This document shows positions 45,141 to 54,315 of a stretch of 64,000 nt of DNA, piece by piece; position 1 is the stretch's first letter, and every line of letters starts with the position of its first letter. The notes under the pieces were generated by a model that worked only from the letters and a program-made list of their open reading frames with translations, did not search any database and was not told the origin of the DNA. Origin of the DNA: Limnobacter sp. Lineage in GTDB: Bacteria > Pseudomonadota > Gammaproteobacteria > Burkholderiales > Burkholderiaceae_B. The stretch spans positions 1 to 64,000 of the forward strand of contig JARWZZ010000011.1 in assembly GCA_029866125.1 (NCBI GenBank). Reading direction: 5' to 3'. Made by a program: the position numbers and the translations under genes.

Positions 45141-45276
45141 CGGCCATGGTTTCTAAACAACGGTTTCTAAGACAGCATCAAGGGAACCATCACTCAATAA
45201 AAGCCACAGAATATTCGGTATCTATTGGGATTCACCCAAACGAGCCCCAGCACAGTATCTGTAGGTCTAGAAAATC

Positions 45277-47520
45277 ATGCCAACTATCCCCAATAATGCT
45301 CCAAATGAGGGCCTAATTCATGGCCCAAATGCCGGGGGTGACGTGGCGCGTCTTCATGCGCAAGAGCCTAACCAACTAAACAATCGACCAAACCAACCCA
45401 ATCAAAATCGCCGACACGCCCCCGCTGCAGCTCGCAAAATTGCGCAGTTACTACTAGTGGGGCCAACCGTGAGCGAGGGCACTGCCCGTCGAAGGGCAAT
45501 CGTTGACAGTAGGTCAGATCAAATGTTGGGTGAGCTTGAAATTCTCTCCAAGAGAACTGAAGTGCTTCAGCCCAAGTTATCCCAAGACGGTAAAAACACT
45601 GAGTTTATTGGTGAGATCGAAACGCTCAGAAAAGACACCCAAATTTTTTACGAAAAAATCAAACGCCAACCCATTTCCACTGACATGGAGACCAATAGGC
45701 AAGCTTTGAATCTTTTGGCAGCGTCAATTGAGTATTTATTGGATATGGAGCTCTCCTCCAAAAGGGATAAATTAGTTGACGAACTTTCCCAGAATCAAAT
45801 TTCAAAACTTTGGGTGGTATCGAATACCAAAGCCTATATGGCGAATGCAATTTCCACTTTGGAGTCGAATGACTGCTTTTCAGAAATAGCCAAAGGAAAG
45901 ATTGAAAACACGGAAGAGTTGCAGCGTACAGGAAGTATTAAAAGCAATATTACCTATTTAAAAACGATTGATTTAACTTTTGTGACTGTATATAGATTGT
46001 TGGCTGTTATTGTTGCCCGTGTGGCTCAAAATGCCGTGCACAACAGGGGCAAAAACACAGAAGTTTTTCAGAATGAAATCATCATAGAACTCAATACTCA
46101 AATCAATCAGTTTCAAGTTATTTGTGGGGCCATCAGTGAAAAAATGGATTCACATGCTTTCAGCCTTTCCAGTTGCGCTGAACCTTCCCGAAAAGAGCAA
46201 TTGAAAAAACGAGTGGCTTTTGCCTGCGAGCTCCTCCCTGTCAATCAATTTATCGAAGAGCTTTGTGTTTCTGCCATTTCCTATTTGGTTGAACACAAAA
46301 CCGAGTCCGGGGCTAAGTTGTTACCACACTTGAATGAGCTTGCCTATTTTTCGGGGGGAATGAATCGGCTACTGAACAACCTTTGTCAGTTGGAAGGTTG
46401 GAGCGATTTGGTTGAGAAGAATTCCAGCGGTGATTTATTGCTGGACGAGGCCTTGGCGGGCAAGGGCCCCAGCGGCTCCGATAGTTCGGCGAATAACACG
46501 CCAGTCGATAATCGCTATTGGTACAGCAAGTTGTTCGATTATTTGAGTGGCTTTTTTGCGAATTTTTATTCGCCAGTTGCTGCCAATGCCAGCGCTGATG
46601 CTTCAATGGGTACCCCCAGTGGTCATTCCTTGGAAGTTTTAACAAACCTCAGCGATGTCGATGCGAGCGAGGGCTCTCAGCCAAGTTCACCTCAAAATTT
46701 GTCCCCCCAAGCGCTGACCACTCACATCAATCATCGAATCACCCGACTAGTCAGCAAGGGTGAAAAATTACTTGCATCCAATCCTATGGATTTGATTAGG
46801 ACGTGCAAACAAAGGCCCGGTTACTACTCTCCCGATATCGTATTCAGGCTGTATGGCCTGTTTGCCCCCAAGGCGCGCAATTTGTGTGAATCAGCTCGGT
46901 TGTTACTTCCCCAGCTTCGTAAGGAGCTGCAGCGTGAAAACCTGTCAGATGATGTTAAGGCTCAACTTCACCAGATCATCGAGAAGCTGGCCGAGCGTGA
47001 GCAAATACTTCAATCTGAATTGGATTATTCTGAGTCCGACACTTTGAGGTATGGCACTTTGAAAGGGTTTTCGACGCCCCGAGAACTTCATTGGCACACT
47101 TTGATGGAGGCTGGTCAAGTTGAAAAAATTGAACTCCTTGCCAAGCTGCCCACCAAGGATGAGCACGACCATCTTTATGAATTCAAGTTCAGCCCTAGGC
47201 AAGATTCGTCGCAGCAGTACAAACCCGTTTGGCTGCATGTGCATGTGTCAAAGCCAGTCAACACAGTCAGGCAGTGGTTGGATTTGAAAGATACAGAAGT
47301 CCAAGCGGCACATCTGAAGTCTGATGCGATGCGGCCTTTGGGTGCCCAATGGCAGGCGTCAGAAAAAGAGAAAGGTCGATTTGACGCGGTGGTCGAACGT
47401 TCGGCGGTGAGCCTTGATTTTGTAAAAGCAGTGGCAGGCAAAGCAAATGAGGACAAAGCCAGCCAAGCAAGGGCCCTTGGACATGGAAAATCAAAGGCAG
47501 GCAAAGGCCGTAGACGCTAA
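45277..47520 (+). CDS. Large orphan protein of unknown function
   Basis: Encodes 747 residues that I do not recognise. The N-terminal 55 residues are Asn/Pro/Gln-rich and disordered (EPNQLNNRPNQPNQNRRHAP). A helical, partly coiled-coil region follows (about 60-400). A Ser/Ala/Pro-rich linker at about 395-490 encloses an aromatic patch (YWYSKLFDYLSGFFANFYS). A second helical block comes next (about 490-590). The C-terminal domain (about 600-710) has ELHWHTLMEAGQVEKIELL, an acidic/His stretch (DEHDHLYEFKF) and VWLHVHVSKPV. The basic tail is KSKAGKGRRR. No signal peptide, no firm membrane segment, no clear ribosome site before the ATG. The middle part is richer in A+T than the flanks. A secreted effector or toxin is possible but unproven. 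Confidence 0.72.
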   Translation: MPTIPNNAPNEGLIHGPNAGGDVARLHAQEPNQLNNRPNQPNQNRRHAPAAARKIAQLLLVGPTVSEGTARRRAIVDSRSDQMLGELEILSKRTEVLQPKLSQDGKNTEFIGEIETLRKDTQIFYEKIKRQPISTDMETNRQALNLLAASIEYLLDMELSSKRDKLVDELSQNQISKLWVVSNTKAYMANAISTLESNDCFSEIAKGKIENTEELQRTGSIKSNITYLKTIDLTFVTVYRLLAVIVARVAQNAVHNRGKNTEVFQNEIIIELNTQINQFQVICGAISEKMDSHAFSLSSCAEPSRKEQLKKRVAFACELLPVNQFIEELCVSAISYLVEHKTESGAKLLPHLNELAYFSGGMNRLLNNLCQLEGWSDLVEKNSSGDLLLDEALAGKGPSGSDSSANNTPVDNRYWYSKLFDYLSGFFANFYSPVAANASADASMGTPSGHSLEVLTNLSDVDASEGSQPSSPQNLSPQALTTHINHRITRLVSKGEKLLASNPMDLIRTCKQRPGYYSPDIVFRLYGLFAPKARNLCESARLLLPQLRKELQRENLSDDVKAQLHQIIEKLAEREQILQSELDYSESDTLRYGTLKGFSTPRELHWHTLMEAGQVEKIELLAKLPTKDEHDHLYEFKFSPRQDSSQQYKPVWLHVHVSKPVNTVRQWLDLKDTEVQAAHLKSDAMRPLGAQWQASEKEKGRFDAVVERSAVSLDFVKAVAGKANEDKASQARALGHGKSKAGKGRRR

Positions 47521-47563
47521 ATAAAAACGCTACGACCTTGTGCTGCCACCTTTGTTTTCAAGC

Positions 47564-48793
47564 TTATTCAGATATTCCAGTGCTCAAGTCCTTGATGATG
47601 TCATTCACATCTTCAAGGCCAATCGCCAAGCGAACCAAACCCTGCTTAATGCCTGCGGCTTCTCTAGCCTCGGGTGTTAAACGCCCATGCGTGGTGGTTG
47701 CCGGGTGGGTGATGGTTGTACGGGTGTCGCCCAGGTTTGCGGTAATGGAAATCATCCGCGTGTGGTCAATCATTTTCCACGCCTTCACACGGGCTTCCTC
47801 GTCTGAATTGGCTTTCAACTCAAACGACACAATAGCCCCGCCAGATTTTTGCTGACGCATGGCCAACTCATGTTGAGGATGGCTAGGCAAGCCGGGGTAG
47901 TACACCTTGGACACAGCCGGGTTTGACTCCAACCAACGTGCTACTTCCAAAGCCTTGGCCGATTGCGCATCCATGCGAATGCTCAAAGTTTCCAAACCCT
48001 TGTAAATGACCCAAGCATTGAATGCCGACAAGGTGGGCCCAGCCGTGCGCAGTACAGGCAGAATTTTGTCTTTCAGCAAAGCCTTGGGACCACAAATGGC
48101 ACCACCCAACACGCGGCCTTGGCCATCCAAATACTTGGTGGCGGAATGAATAATCAAATCCGCACCAAAATCGACTGGCTTTTGAAGTGCAGGTGAGCAA
48201 AAGCAGTTGTCCACCATGTTCAAAATACCGTGCTTGTGGGCCAAGTCGCTGAGTGCACGAATGTCGATGATTTCAGTCAACGGATTGCTAGGCGTTTCCA
48301 CGTAAAACAGTTTGGTATTGGGCTTGATGGCAGCTTCCCAAGCGGAAATGTCCACGCCATCCACAAAAGTGGTTTCAATGCCAAAGCGTGAAAGAATATT
48401 CACAAACAGCTGCACCGTTGCACCAAACAGGCTTTTGGAAGCAATCAGGTGGTCGCCCGCGCTCATCAGGCCCATGCAGGCGGTGGTAATGGCAGCCATG
48501 CCGGAGGAGGTTGCAAGGCAGTATTCCGTGTTTTCCAACACCGCCAAACGCTGCTCAAACATCTGCACGCTGGGGTTGGTAAACCGGGCGTAAACGTTGC
48601 CTTCTTCGGTGCCTGCAAAGCGCGCGGCCGCTTGCTCGGCAGATTCAAACACAAAGCTGGATGTTAAAAACATCGCCTCAGAATGTTCGCCAAATTCTGA
48701 GCGCATGTTTCCGCTGCGTACAGATTGGGTTTCGATGCCCCAGTCCTCGGGTTTCAGTCCAATGGCTTTGTTGTTGTCAGGCTTATTGCTCAT
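47564..48793 (-). CDS. metZ: O-succinylhomoserine sulfhydrylase
   Basis: Encodes 409 residues from the ATG at 48793 (a GTG one codon before is possible; AGGA lies upstream). A PLP enzyme of the Cys/Met metabolism family that makes homocysteine from O-succinylhomoserine and sulfide. Marks: ARFTNPSVQMFEQRLAVLE near residue 70, ATSSGMAAITTACMGLMSAGDH near 95, YVETPSNPLTEIIDI near 160, and the PLP lysine in IHSATKYLDGQGRVLGG near 215. The GQGRVLGG continuation is typical of MetZ. It lies 11 bases after gltX on the same strand. Confidence 0.92.
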   Translation of the reverse strand: MSNKPDNNKAIGLKPEDWGIETQSVRSGNMRSEFGEHSEAMFLTSSFVFESAEQAAARFAGTEEGNVYARFTNPSVQMFEQRLAVLENTEYCLATSSGMAAITTACMGLMSAGDHLIASKSLFGATVQLFVNILSRFGIETTFVDGVDISAWEAAIKPNTKLFYVETPSNPLTEIIDIRALSDLAHKHGILNMVDNCFCSPALQKPVDFGADLIIHSATKYLDGQGRVLGGAICGPKALLKDKILPVLRTAGPTLSAFNAWVIYKGLETLSIRMDAQSAKALEVARWLESNPAVSKVYYPGLPSHPQHELAMRQQKSGGAIVSFELKANSDEEARVKAWKMIDHTRMISITANLGDTRTTITHPATTTHGRLTPEAREAAGIKQGLVRLAIGLEDVNDIIKDLSTGISE

Positions 48794-48804
48794 CACGTTG
48801 CGTC

Positions 48805-50223
48805 CTATACACCAAGTCCTGCTGAAATACGCTGCTGCACTTTGGCTTTGCCCAGCAGCACAATCACTTTGTCAATGGATGGAGTTTGTTTAATGCCAGT
48901 CAGCAAAAGGCGCACAGGCATAGCCAGCTTTGGCATTTTCAAATTGTGCGCTTTCAACACATCCTTGACCAGTGCCCCGACAGCTTCAACATTCAGTTCA
49001 ATGCTGTCCAAGCGTGAAGAAAAATCCTTCAGCGCAGCAATCACAGTGTCATCCAACATGGCTTGAAGTTCTTCTGCCGGTGCTGATACCTCTTTGTAAA
49101 ACAGGTTGGCCTCGTCTCGCAGTTCAACCAATGTGGAAGCGCGTTCCAGCACCACATCCAGCACATCAGCAAGGGCGGGGCCACCTTCAGTGGAATAGCC
49201 CGCTTTGGCCATGCGTTCAGTCAAATCAGCCAGCAGCATTCCCTTGTCGGCTTGCTTCATGTAATGCGCGTTGACCCACTTCAGCTTTTCCGGGTCAAAT
49301 TGGGCGGCAGATTTCGACATGTTGGACGAATCAAACCACTCCACCAATTGGTCGCGGCTAAACAGCTCGTCATCCCCGTGGCTCCAACCCAAGCGGGCCA
49401 AATAATTGATCATCGCTTCGGGCAAAAAGCCCTCCTCGTGATACTGCACCACACTCACGGCACCGTGCCGTTTGGACAGTTTTTCGCCATCGGGGCCCAA
49501 AATCATTGGGATGTGGCCGTATACGGGTTGATCGCCGCCCAAAGCGCGCAAAATATTGATTTGGCGGGGCGTGTTGTTGATGTGGTCATCGCCGCGAATC
49601 ACATGGGTGATTTGCATTTCCCAATCATCCACCACCACGCAAAAGTTGTAGGTGGGTGTGCCGTCTTGGCGGGCAATGATTAAGTCGTCCAATTCCTCGT
49701 TGTTGATGGAAATTGGGCCTTTGACCAAATCATCCCAAACCACCGCACCGCTTGCCGGGTTTTTAAATCGCACAACAGGCTTAATTCCGTCAGGGATTGC
49801 AGGCAAAGTTTTGCCCGCTTCTGGCCGCCAAGTGCCGTCATAACGAATACGTTCGCCCTTTAATCGCTGCTGTTCGCGCATTTGATTCAACTCATCCGGC
49901 GTAGAGTAGCAAAGGTAGGCATTGCCATCGGCCAGCATCTTGTCAATCATGGCGCCGTAGCGGTCCATTCTTTGCATTTGAAAGAAGGGGCCCTCGTCAT
50001 AATCCAAGTTCAGCCAATGCATGCCGTCCATGATGGCTTGAACCGCTGCGGGCGTGGAGCGCTCCACATCGGTGTCCTCGATCCGCAAAATAAACTGCCC
50101 TTTGTTGTGGCGGGCGAAGGCCCAGCTGTAAAGTGCAGTGCGAGCCCCACCTAAATGTAGGTATCCGGTAGGGCTAGGCGCGAATCGCGTACGAATTGTG
50201 TTAATTTTAGAGCTTGTGGACAT
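48805..50223 (-). CDS. gltX: Glutamyl-tRNA synthetase
   Basis: Encodes 472 residues. Class I synthetase: the HIGH-type motif is in [19 protein letters not shown] near residue 15, and the KMSKS-type motif is [11 protein letters not shown] near 245. [20 protein letters not shown] and the C-terminal anticodon-binding domain are present. It charges tRNA-Glu. The PTGYLHLGG and KLSKRHG style and length fit the discriminating bacterial enzyme. Likely transcribed with metZ. Confidence 0.96.
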   Translation of the reverse strand: MSTSSKINTIRTRFAPSPTGYLHLGGARTALYSWAFARHNKGQFILRIEDTDVERSTPAAVQAIMDGMHWLNLDYDEGPFFQMQRMDRYGAMIDKMLADGNAYLCYSTPDELNQMREQQRLKGERIRYDGTWRPEAGKTLPAIPDGIKPVVRFKNPASGAVVWDDLVKGPISINNEELDDLIIARQDGTPTYNFCVVVDDWEMQITHVIRGDDHINNTPRQINILRALGGDQPVYGHIPMILGPDGEKLSKRHGAVSVVQYHEEGFLPEAMINYLARLGWSHGDDELFSRDQLVEWFDSSNMSKSAAQFDPEKLKWVNAHYMKQADKGMLLADLTERMAKAGYSTEGGPALADVLDVVLERASTLVELRDEANLFYKEVSAPAEELQAMLDDTVIAALKDFSSRLDSIELNVEAVGALVKDVLKAHNLKMPKLAMPVRLLLTGIKQTPSIDKVIVLLGKAKVQQRISAGLGV

Positions 50224-50293
50224 AGGATTAATGACTTCTTTTCAGAGAACTCATATTATAAGTTCAAGTGATTTCTTAAGTTAAAACAGGGCT

Positions 50294-50926
50294 ATGAAAA
50301 CTTTCGACCGTCGCTCATTTTTAAAAGCTGTGAGCACACTCGCTGTAGTGGGGTCTTCGGACCTTTGGATTGCCAACGATGTGCAAGCCGCATCGCAAAT
50401 GACTCCACCCCCAGATTTGTTCGATCCATCATTGGTGGACCTGAGTTTCTGGATTCAGCCTCGCACCTTGGACATGGTTCGTCCACAGTCTGGCGAACGC
50501 CTGAAAATTACATACTGGAAAGACGGACATCTTAACCCAGTCGCCTACTCAGAGATATGCGAATTGTTGCGAGATGTTCAAGCAAACAAAATTTATCGCA
50601 TGGACACCCAGTTAATCGACACCATTTGGGCGGCCCAGGCCTTTGTGCGGCGCTATGGTTTTATTGCTCCGGTGGAAATTACGTCTGGTTATCGCAGCGC
50701 CGAGACGAATCGCAAGTTAATTGAGCGCGGAATTCCAGCTGCTAGGCGCTCTTTGCACATGACTGGGCAGGCTGCAGATTTCCGCTTGAATGGGCTCGAT
50801 CCTGCAGTTTTGGGGCAACTCGTTTCTGGTTTTAAAGCGGGCGGAGTGGGCTTCTATTTCAGGGTCGGTTCAAAAGGGGGCTGGATTCATGCAGACACCG
50901 GGCCAGAACGTATTTGGCGTGGTTAA
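50294..50926 (+). CDS. Tat-exported DUF882 / M15-type peptidase-like protein (YcbK-like)
   Basis: Encodes 210 residues. The N-terminal signal has a twin-arginine motif (DRRSFLKAVSTLAVVG) and ends near DVQAAS. The domain has EITSGYRSAETNRKL near 135, SLHMTGQAADFRL near 158 and GGWIHADTGPERIW at the end. His, Asp and His of these motifs are the zinc ligands of D,D-carboxypeptidase-like M15 enzymes. By homology it cuts peptidoglycan cross-links or stem peptides in the periplasm. It is followed by a peptide ABC importer, which might take up the released peptides. Confidence 0.88.
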   Translation: MKTFDRRSFLKAVSTLAVVGSSDLWIANDVQAASQMTPPPDLFDPSLVDLSFWIQPRTLDMVRPQSGERLKITYWKDGHLNPVAYSEICELLRDVQANKIYRMDTQLIDTIWAAQAFVRRYGFIAPVEITSGYRSAETNRKLIERGIPAARRSLHMTGQAADFRLNGLDPAVLGQLVSGFKAGGVGFYFRVGSKGGWIHADTGPERIWRG

Positions 50927-50982
50927 GTCGCAGTTAATCCGTGGTTAAATACGGCTGACTTCAATAAAATCAGGCGGGTGGG

Positions 50983-53328
50983 TTGTTGGCAGTATTTCAG
51001 CATTTCATTCTTGCAACGGCCGTGCTTTTCAGCGCGGCATGTTCCCCAGGCGCACTCAACGATCCTTATGTTGAGAATGAGGTTGAGCATCCGGTTGAGC
51101 ATGAGGTCAATCCAAACTCCAGCTCGAACTCTAGCTCAAACGCCGACCCAAAGGCCAATCCAAAGGCCAACCCAGCTGTTGGCTCCCAAGTGCTTTACAC
51201 CGCTTTTACCAACCGGCCAAAGCACCTAGACCCTGCGCAGTCTTACACCTCAGACGAAGCCGAGTTCACCTATCAGGTGTATGAGCCCCTGTTTCAATAC
51301 CACTACCTCAAGCGCCCTTATACGCTAGAGCCTCTAGCCGCAGCGGAAATGCCGGTACCTGTTTATCTGGACGCGCAAGGTAAAGCACTCAATGAAGATG
51401 CGCCCTCCAAAAGCGTAGCCACCAGCGTTTACACCATCAAAATCAAGCCCGGCGTAAAGTACCAGCCGCACCCTGCATTTGCCCGGTCAGAACAGGGGGC
51501 GTTGCTGTATCACAATTTGGGTGCAGAGGCTTCCAAGTACCGGTCACCATTGGATTTTAAGGTGCAAAGCACACGTGAGTTAAAAGCCGAAGATTACGTG
51601 TATGAGATTAAACGCCTGGCCAGCCCGCGAATTGTGTCGCCTATTTTGGGGCACATGGGCGAGTACATTCAAGGTTTGGCCGACTTGGCCAAAGACCTGA
51701 AAGCCAAAGATGAAGTGCTGAAGAAGCAAATGCAAGACAAAGCTGGTGCATTGAAAATCAAAGCCACCGATTTGCCTTGGCTGGATTTGCGTCAGCATGA
51801 ATTGGCTGGCGTTAAAGCCCTGGATGACCACACTTTGGAAATTCGCATCAACGGCAAATACCCCCAGTTTATATACTGGCTGGCCATGCCGTTTTTCGCG
51901 CCTGTGCCTTGGGAAGCAGATGCCTTTTATTCACAACAAGGTTTTGTAGAAAACAACTTGGTACTGGACTGGTGGCCGGTGGGCACTGGCCCCTACATGC
52001 TGACCGAGAACGACCCTAACAGCCGAATGGTCATGAGCCGTAACCCCAATTTCCGGGGTGAGCCTTACCCAAGTGAAGGCGAAGCAGGGGATGCTGAGGC
52101 GGGTTTGTTGGCAGATGCGGGCAAAACAATGCCATTTATCGACAAAGTGATTTTTACCCGCGAGAAAGAGGCCATCCCTTATTGGAACAAATTCCTGCAA
52201 GGCTATTACGACAGTTCCGGTGTTAGCTCTGACACTTTTGATCAAGCTATCCGCTCAAGCAGCGACGGCAGCGCGGGGTTAACTGAGGAGATGCAGTCCA
52301 AAGGCATTCGACTGGAAACCTCCTTGGCAACCAGCATTTATTACCTGGGCTTCAATTGGTTGGACCCAGTCATTGGTGGCGGCACTGCTGAAAAAGACCT
52401 AATCCGCGCGCGCAAACTTCGCCAAGCCATCGCGATTGCAGTCGATTGGGATGAGTTCTCTCAAATTTTCACCAATGGCCGTGCAGTACCAGCCCACGGC
52501 CCCATGGTGCCCGGCCTGTTCGGGTATGAGCCAGGAGAACCCGGTTGGAACACCCAAGTGTTCAACATTGTGGACGGCAAGCCGGTTCGCAAGCCGATTT
52601 CAGATGCGATGAAGCTTCTCGAAGAGGCCGGCTACCCCGGGGGCTTGGACCCTTCCAACAAACAACCTTTGACCTTGGCGCTTGACACCACTGGCGGTGG
52701 CCCCGGCGACAAAGCCCGATTCGACTGGTACCGCAAACAATTCGCTAAGTTGAACATTCAACTGGAGATTCGTGCCACGGATTGGAACCGTTTTCAGGAA
52801 AAAATCCGCAAGGGTAATTCCCAACTTTTCTTTTTGGGTTGGAATGCAGATTATCCCGATCCTGAGAACTTCCTGTTCTTGCTGTACGGCCCCAACAGCC
52901 GCGCCAAAACTGCTGGGGAGAATGCATCCAATTATTCCAACCCTCAATACGACCGCTTGTTTGAGCAAATGAAAACCATGCCCAATTCCCCGGAAAGGGC
53001 CGCCATCATTGCCCAAATGACTGACCTCGTCCAGCAGGATGTGCCTTGGTTGTTTGCCTTTTACCCCCAAAATTTTGGCTTGATTCACGACTGGTTTAAC
53101 AACGTCAAACCCAATGACATGGCCCGCAACGACATCAAGTACAAACGAATTAACACCGAGCTTCGCGAAAAAGCCCAAAACAGCTGGAACAACCCAGTGT
53201 GGTGGCCCATCGCATTGATTTTGCTTGTGTTGGTTTTGTTTGCATTACCTGCTTACATTTCTTGGAAGCGCAGGGAAAAACAAATCGGAGTCCGCGAGGA
53301 TTTGATCAATACCGGGAGGCAGTCATGA
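50983..53328 (+). CDS. Peptide-type ABC transporter substrate-binding lipoprotein with C-terminal anchor
   Basis: Encodes 781 residues. There is no ATG near the start: the lipoprotein signal (lipobox FSAAC, Cys about 20) is only complete if translation begins at TTG 50983 or TTG 50986, behind GGCGGGTGGG. A Ser/Asn/Pro/Lys linker with short repeats (NSSSNSSSN, PKANPKANP) follows. The body is a family 5 (Opp/Dpp/YejA) binding domain: YTAFTNRPKHLDPAQSYTSDEAEF, YTIKIKPGVKYQPHPAF, LFFLGWNADYPDPENFLFLLYG. Unusually, the C-terminus has a membrane segment (PIALILLVLVLFALPAYISW) and a basic tail. First gene of a four-gene importer. Confidence 0.9.
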   Translation: MLAVFQHFILATAVLFSAACSPGALNDPYVENEVEHPVEHEVNPNSSSNSSSNADPKANPKANPAVGSQVLYTAFTNRPKHLDPAQSYTSDEAEFTYQVYEPLFQYHYLKRPYTLEPLAAAEMPVPVYLDAQGKALNEDAPSKSVATSVYTIKIKPGVKYQPHPAFARSEQGALLYHNLGAEASKYRSPLDFKVQSTRELKAEDYVYEIKRLASPRIVSPILGHMGEYIQGLADLAKDLKAKDEVLKKQMQDKAGALKIKATDLPWLDLRQHELAGVKALDDHTLEIRINGKYPQFIYWLAMPFFAPVPWEADAFYSQQGFVENNLVLDWWPVGTGPYMLTENDPNSRMVMSRNPNFRGEPYPSEGEAGDAEAGLLADAGKTMPFIDKVIFTREKEAIPYWNKFLQGYYDSSGVSSDTFDQAIRSSSDGSAGLTEEMQSKGIRLETSLATSIYYLGFNWLDPVIGGGTAEKDLIRARKLRQAIAIAVDWDEFSQIFTNGRAVPAHGPMVPGLFGYEPGEPGWNTQVFNIVDGKPVRKPISDAMKLLEEAGYPGGLDPSNKQPLTLALDTTGGGPGDKARFDWYRKQFAKLNIQLEIRATDWNRFQEKIRKGNSQLFFLGWNADYPDPENFLFLLYGPNSRAKTAGENASNYSNPQYDRLFEQMKTMPNSPERAAIIAQMTDLVQQDVPWLFAFYPQNFGLIHDWFNNVKPNDMARNDIKYKRINTELREKAQNSWNNPVWWPIALILLVLVLFALPAYISWKRREKQIGVREDLINTGRQS

Positions 53329-54302
53329 TTTCATATCTGATTCGCCGAGTGTTATATGGCCTGTTGGTGCTGGTAGGGGTCAACTTGATCACTTTCCTGC
53401 TGTTTTTCCAAGTTAACTCCCCGGACGACATGGCCCGCCTTGCCTTGGGCGGCAAGCGCGTGACTCAGGAGGCGATTGAACAATGGAAGCAAGAGAAAGG
53501 TTACAACCTGCCTTTGTTATACAACAGCAAACAGCCCGATACCTCAGCTTTGACTGAAACCATTTTCTTCCAAAAGTCCATACCCATGTTTGTGGGCGAC
53601 TTTGGCAGGGCAGATGATGGCCGTGACATTCAATATGAAATCAAAAACCGCGCCTTACCCAGTTTGGCCTTGGCTGTTCCGGTGTTCATACTTGGGCTGT
53701 TGCTCAATATCACTTTCTCACTCATCCTTACCTTTTTTAGAGGCACCTATCTCGATTTGACGGGTGTGGTGTTGTGTGTGCTGGCCATGTCCATTTCGGG
53801 CTTGTTTTACATCATTGGCGGTCAGTTTTTATTCTCCAAAACTTTAAACCTAGTGCCCATTTCCGGTTTCGATCCGGGTGTGGAAGCTTGGCGCTTTTTA
53901 CTGCTACCCGTGGTGGTCGGTGTGGTGGCGGGCATTGGTGGCGGTACCCGCTGGTATCGCACCATTTTCTTGGAAGAAATTAACAAGGATTACGTGCGCA
54001 CAGCCCGTTCAAAGGGTTTGTCTGAAACCCAGGTGCTTTCCCGCCATGTGTTGCGTAACGGTTTGATTCCGATTTTGACCGGCTCAGTTGCCGTTATTCC
54101 GATGTTGTTTATGGGCTCCCTCATTTCCGAATCCTTTTTCGGTATTCCGGGCTTGGGCAGTTATACCATCGAGGCCATTCAATCCCAAGACTTTGGAGTG
54201 GTGCGCGCCATGGTGTTTTTGGGCTCAGCCCTTTATTTGGTGGGTTTGATTTTGACCGATGTGGCTTACACATTTGCTGACCCTCGTGTCCGTTTGAGCT
54301 AA
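53325..54302 (+). CDS. Peptide-type ABC transporter permease 1 (DppB/YejB-like)
   Basis: Encodes 325 residues; the ATG at 53325 overlaps the stop of the binding-protein gene (ATGA). It starts MISYLIRRVLYGLLVLVGVN, the hallmark of DppB-type permeases, and has the cytoplasmic EAA loop NKDYVRTARSKGLSETQVLSRHVLRNGLIPI. About six membrane segments. Together with the next gene it forms the membrane channel of a peptide or opine importer. Confidence 0.93.
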   Translation: MISYLIRRVLYGLLVLVGVNLITFLLFFQVNSPDDMARLALGGKRVTQEAIEQWKQEKGYNLPLLYNSKQPDTSALTETIFFQKSIPMFVGDFGRADDGRDIQYEIKNRALPSLALAVPVFILGLLLNITFSLILTFFRGTYLDLTGVVLCVLAMSISGLFYIIGGQFLFSKTLNLVPISGFDPGVEAWRFLLLPVVVGVVAGIGGGTRWYRTIFLEEINKDYVRTARSKGLSETQVLSRHVLRNGLIPILTGSVAVIPMLFMGSLISESFFGIPGLGSYTIEAIQSQDFGVVRAMVFLGSALYLVGLILTDVAYTFADPRVRLS

Positions 54303-54315
54303 GGAGCCGAAGCAC

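Noticed and set aside
45199-45240. hrp-type regulatory box before the orphan gene
   Set aside because: TTCGG and TTCAC are present but 13 bases apart, not the 15 or 16 known for PIP/hrpII boxes, and the second half is off consensus.
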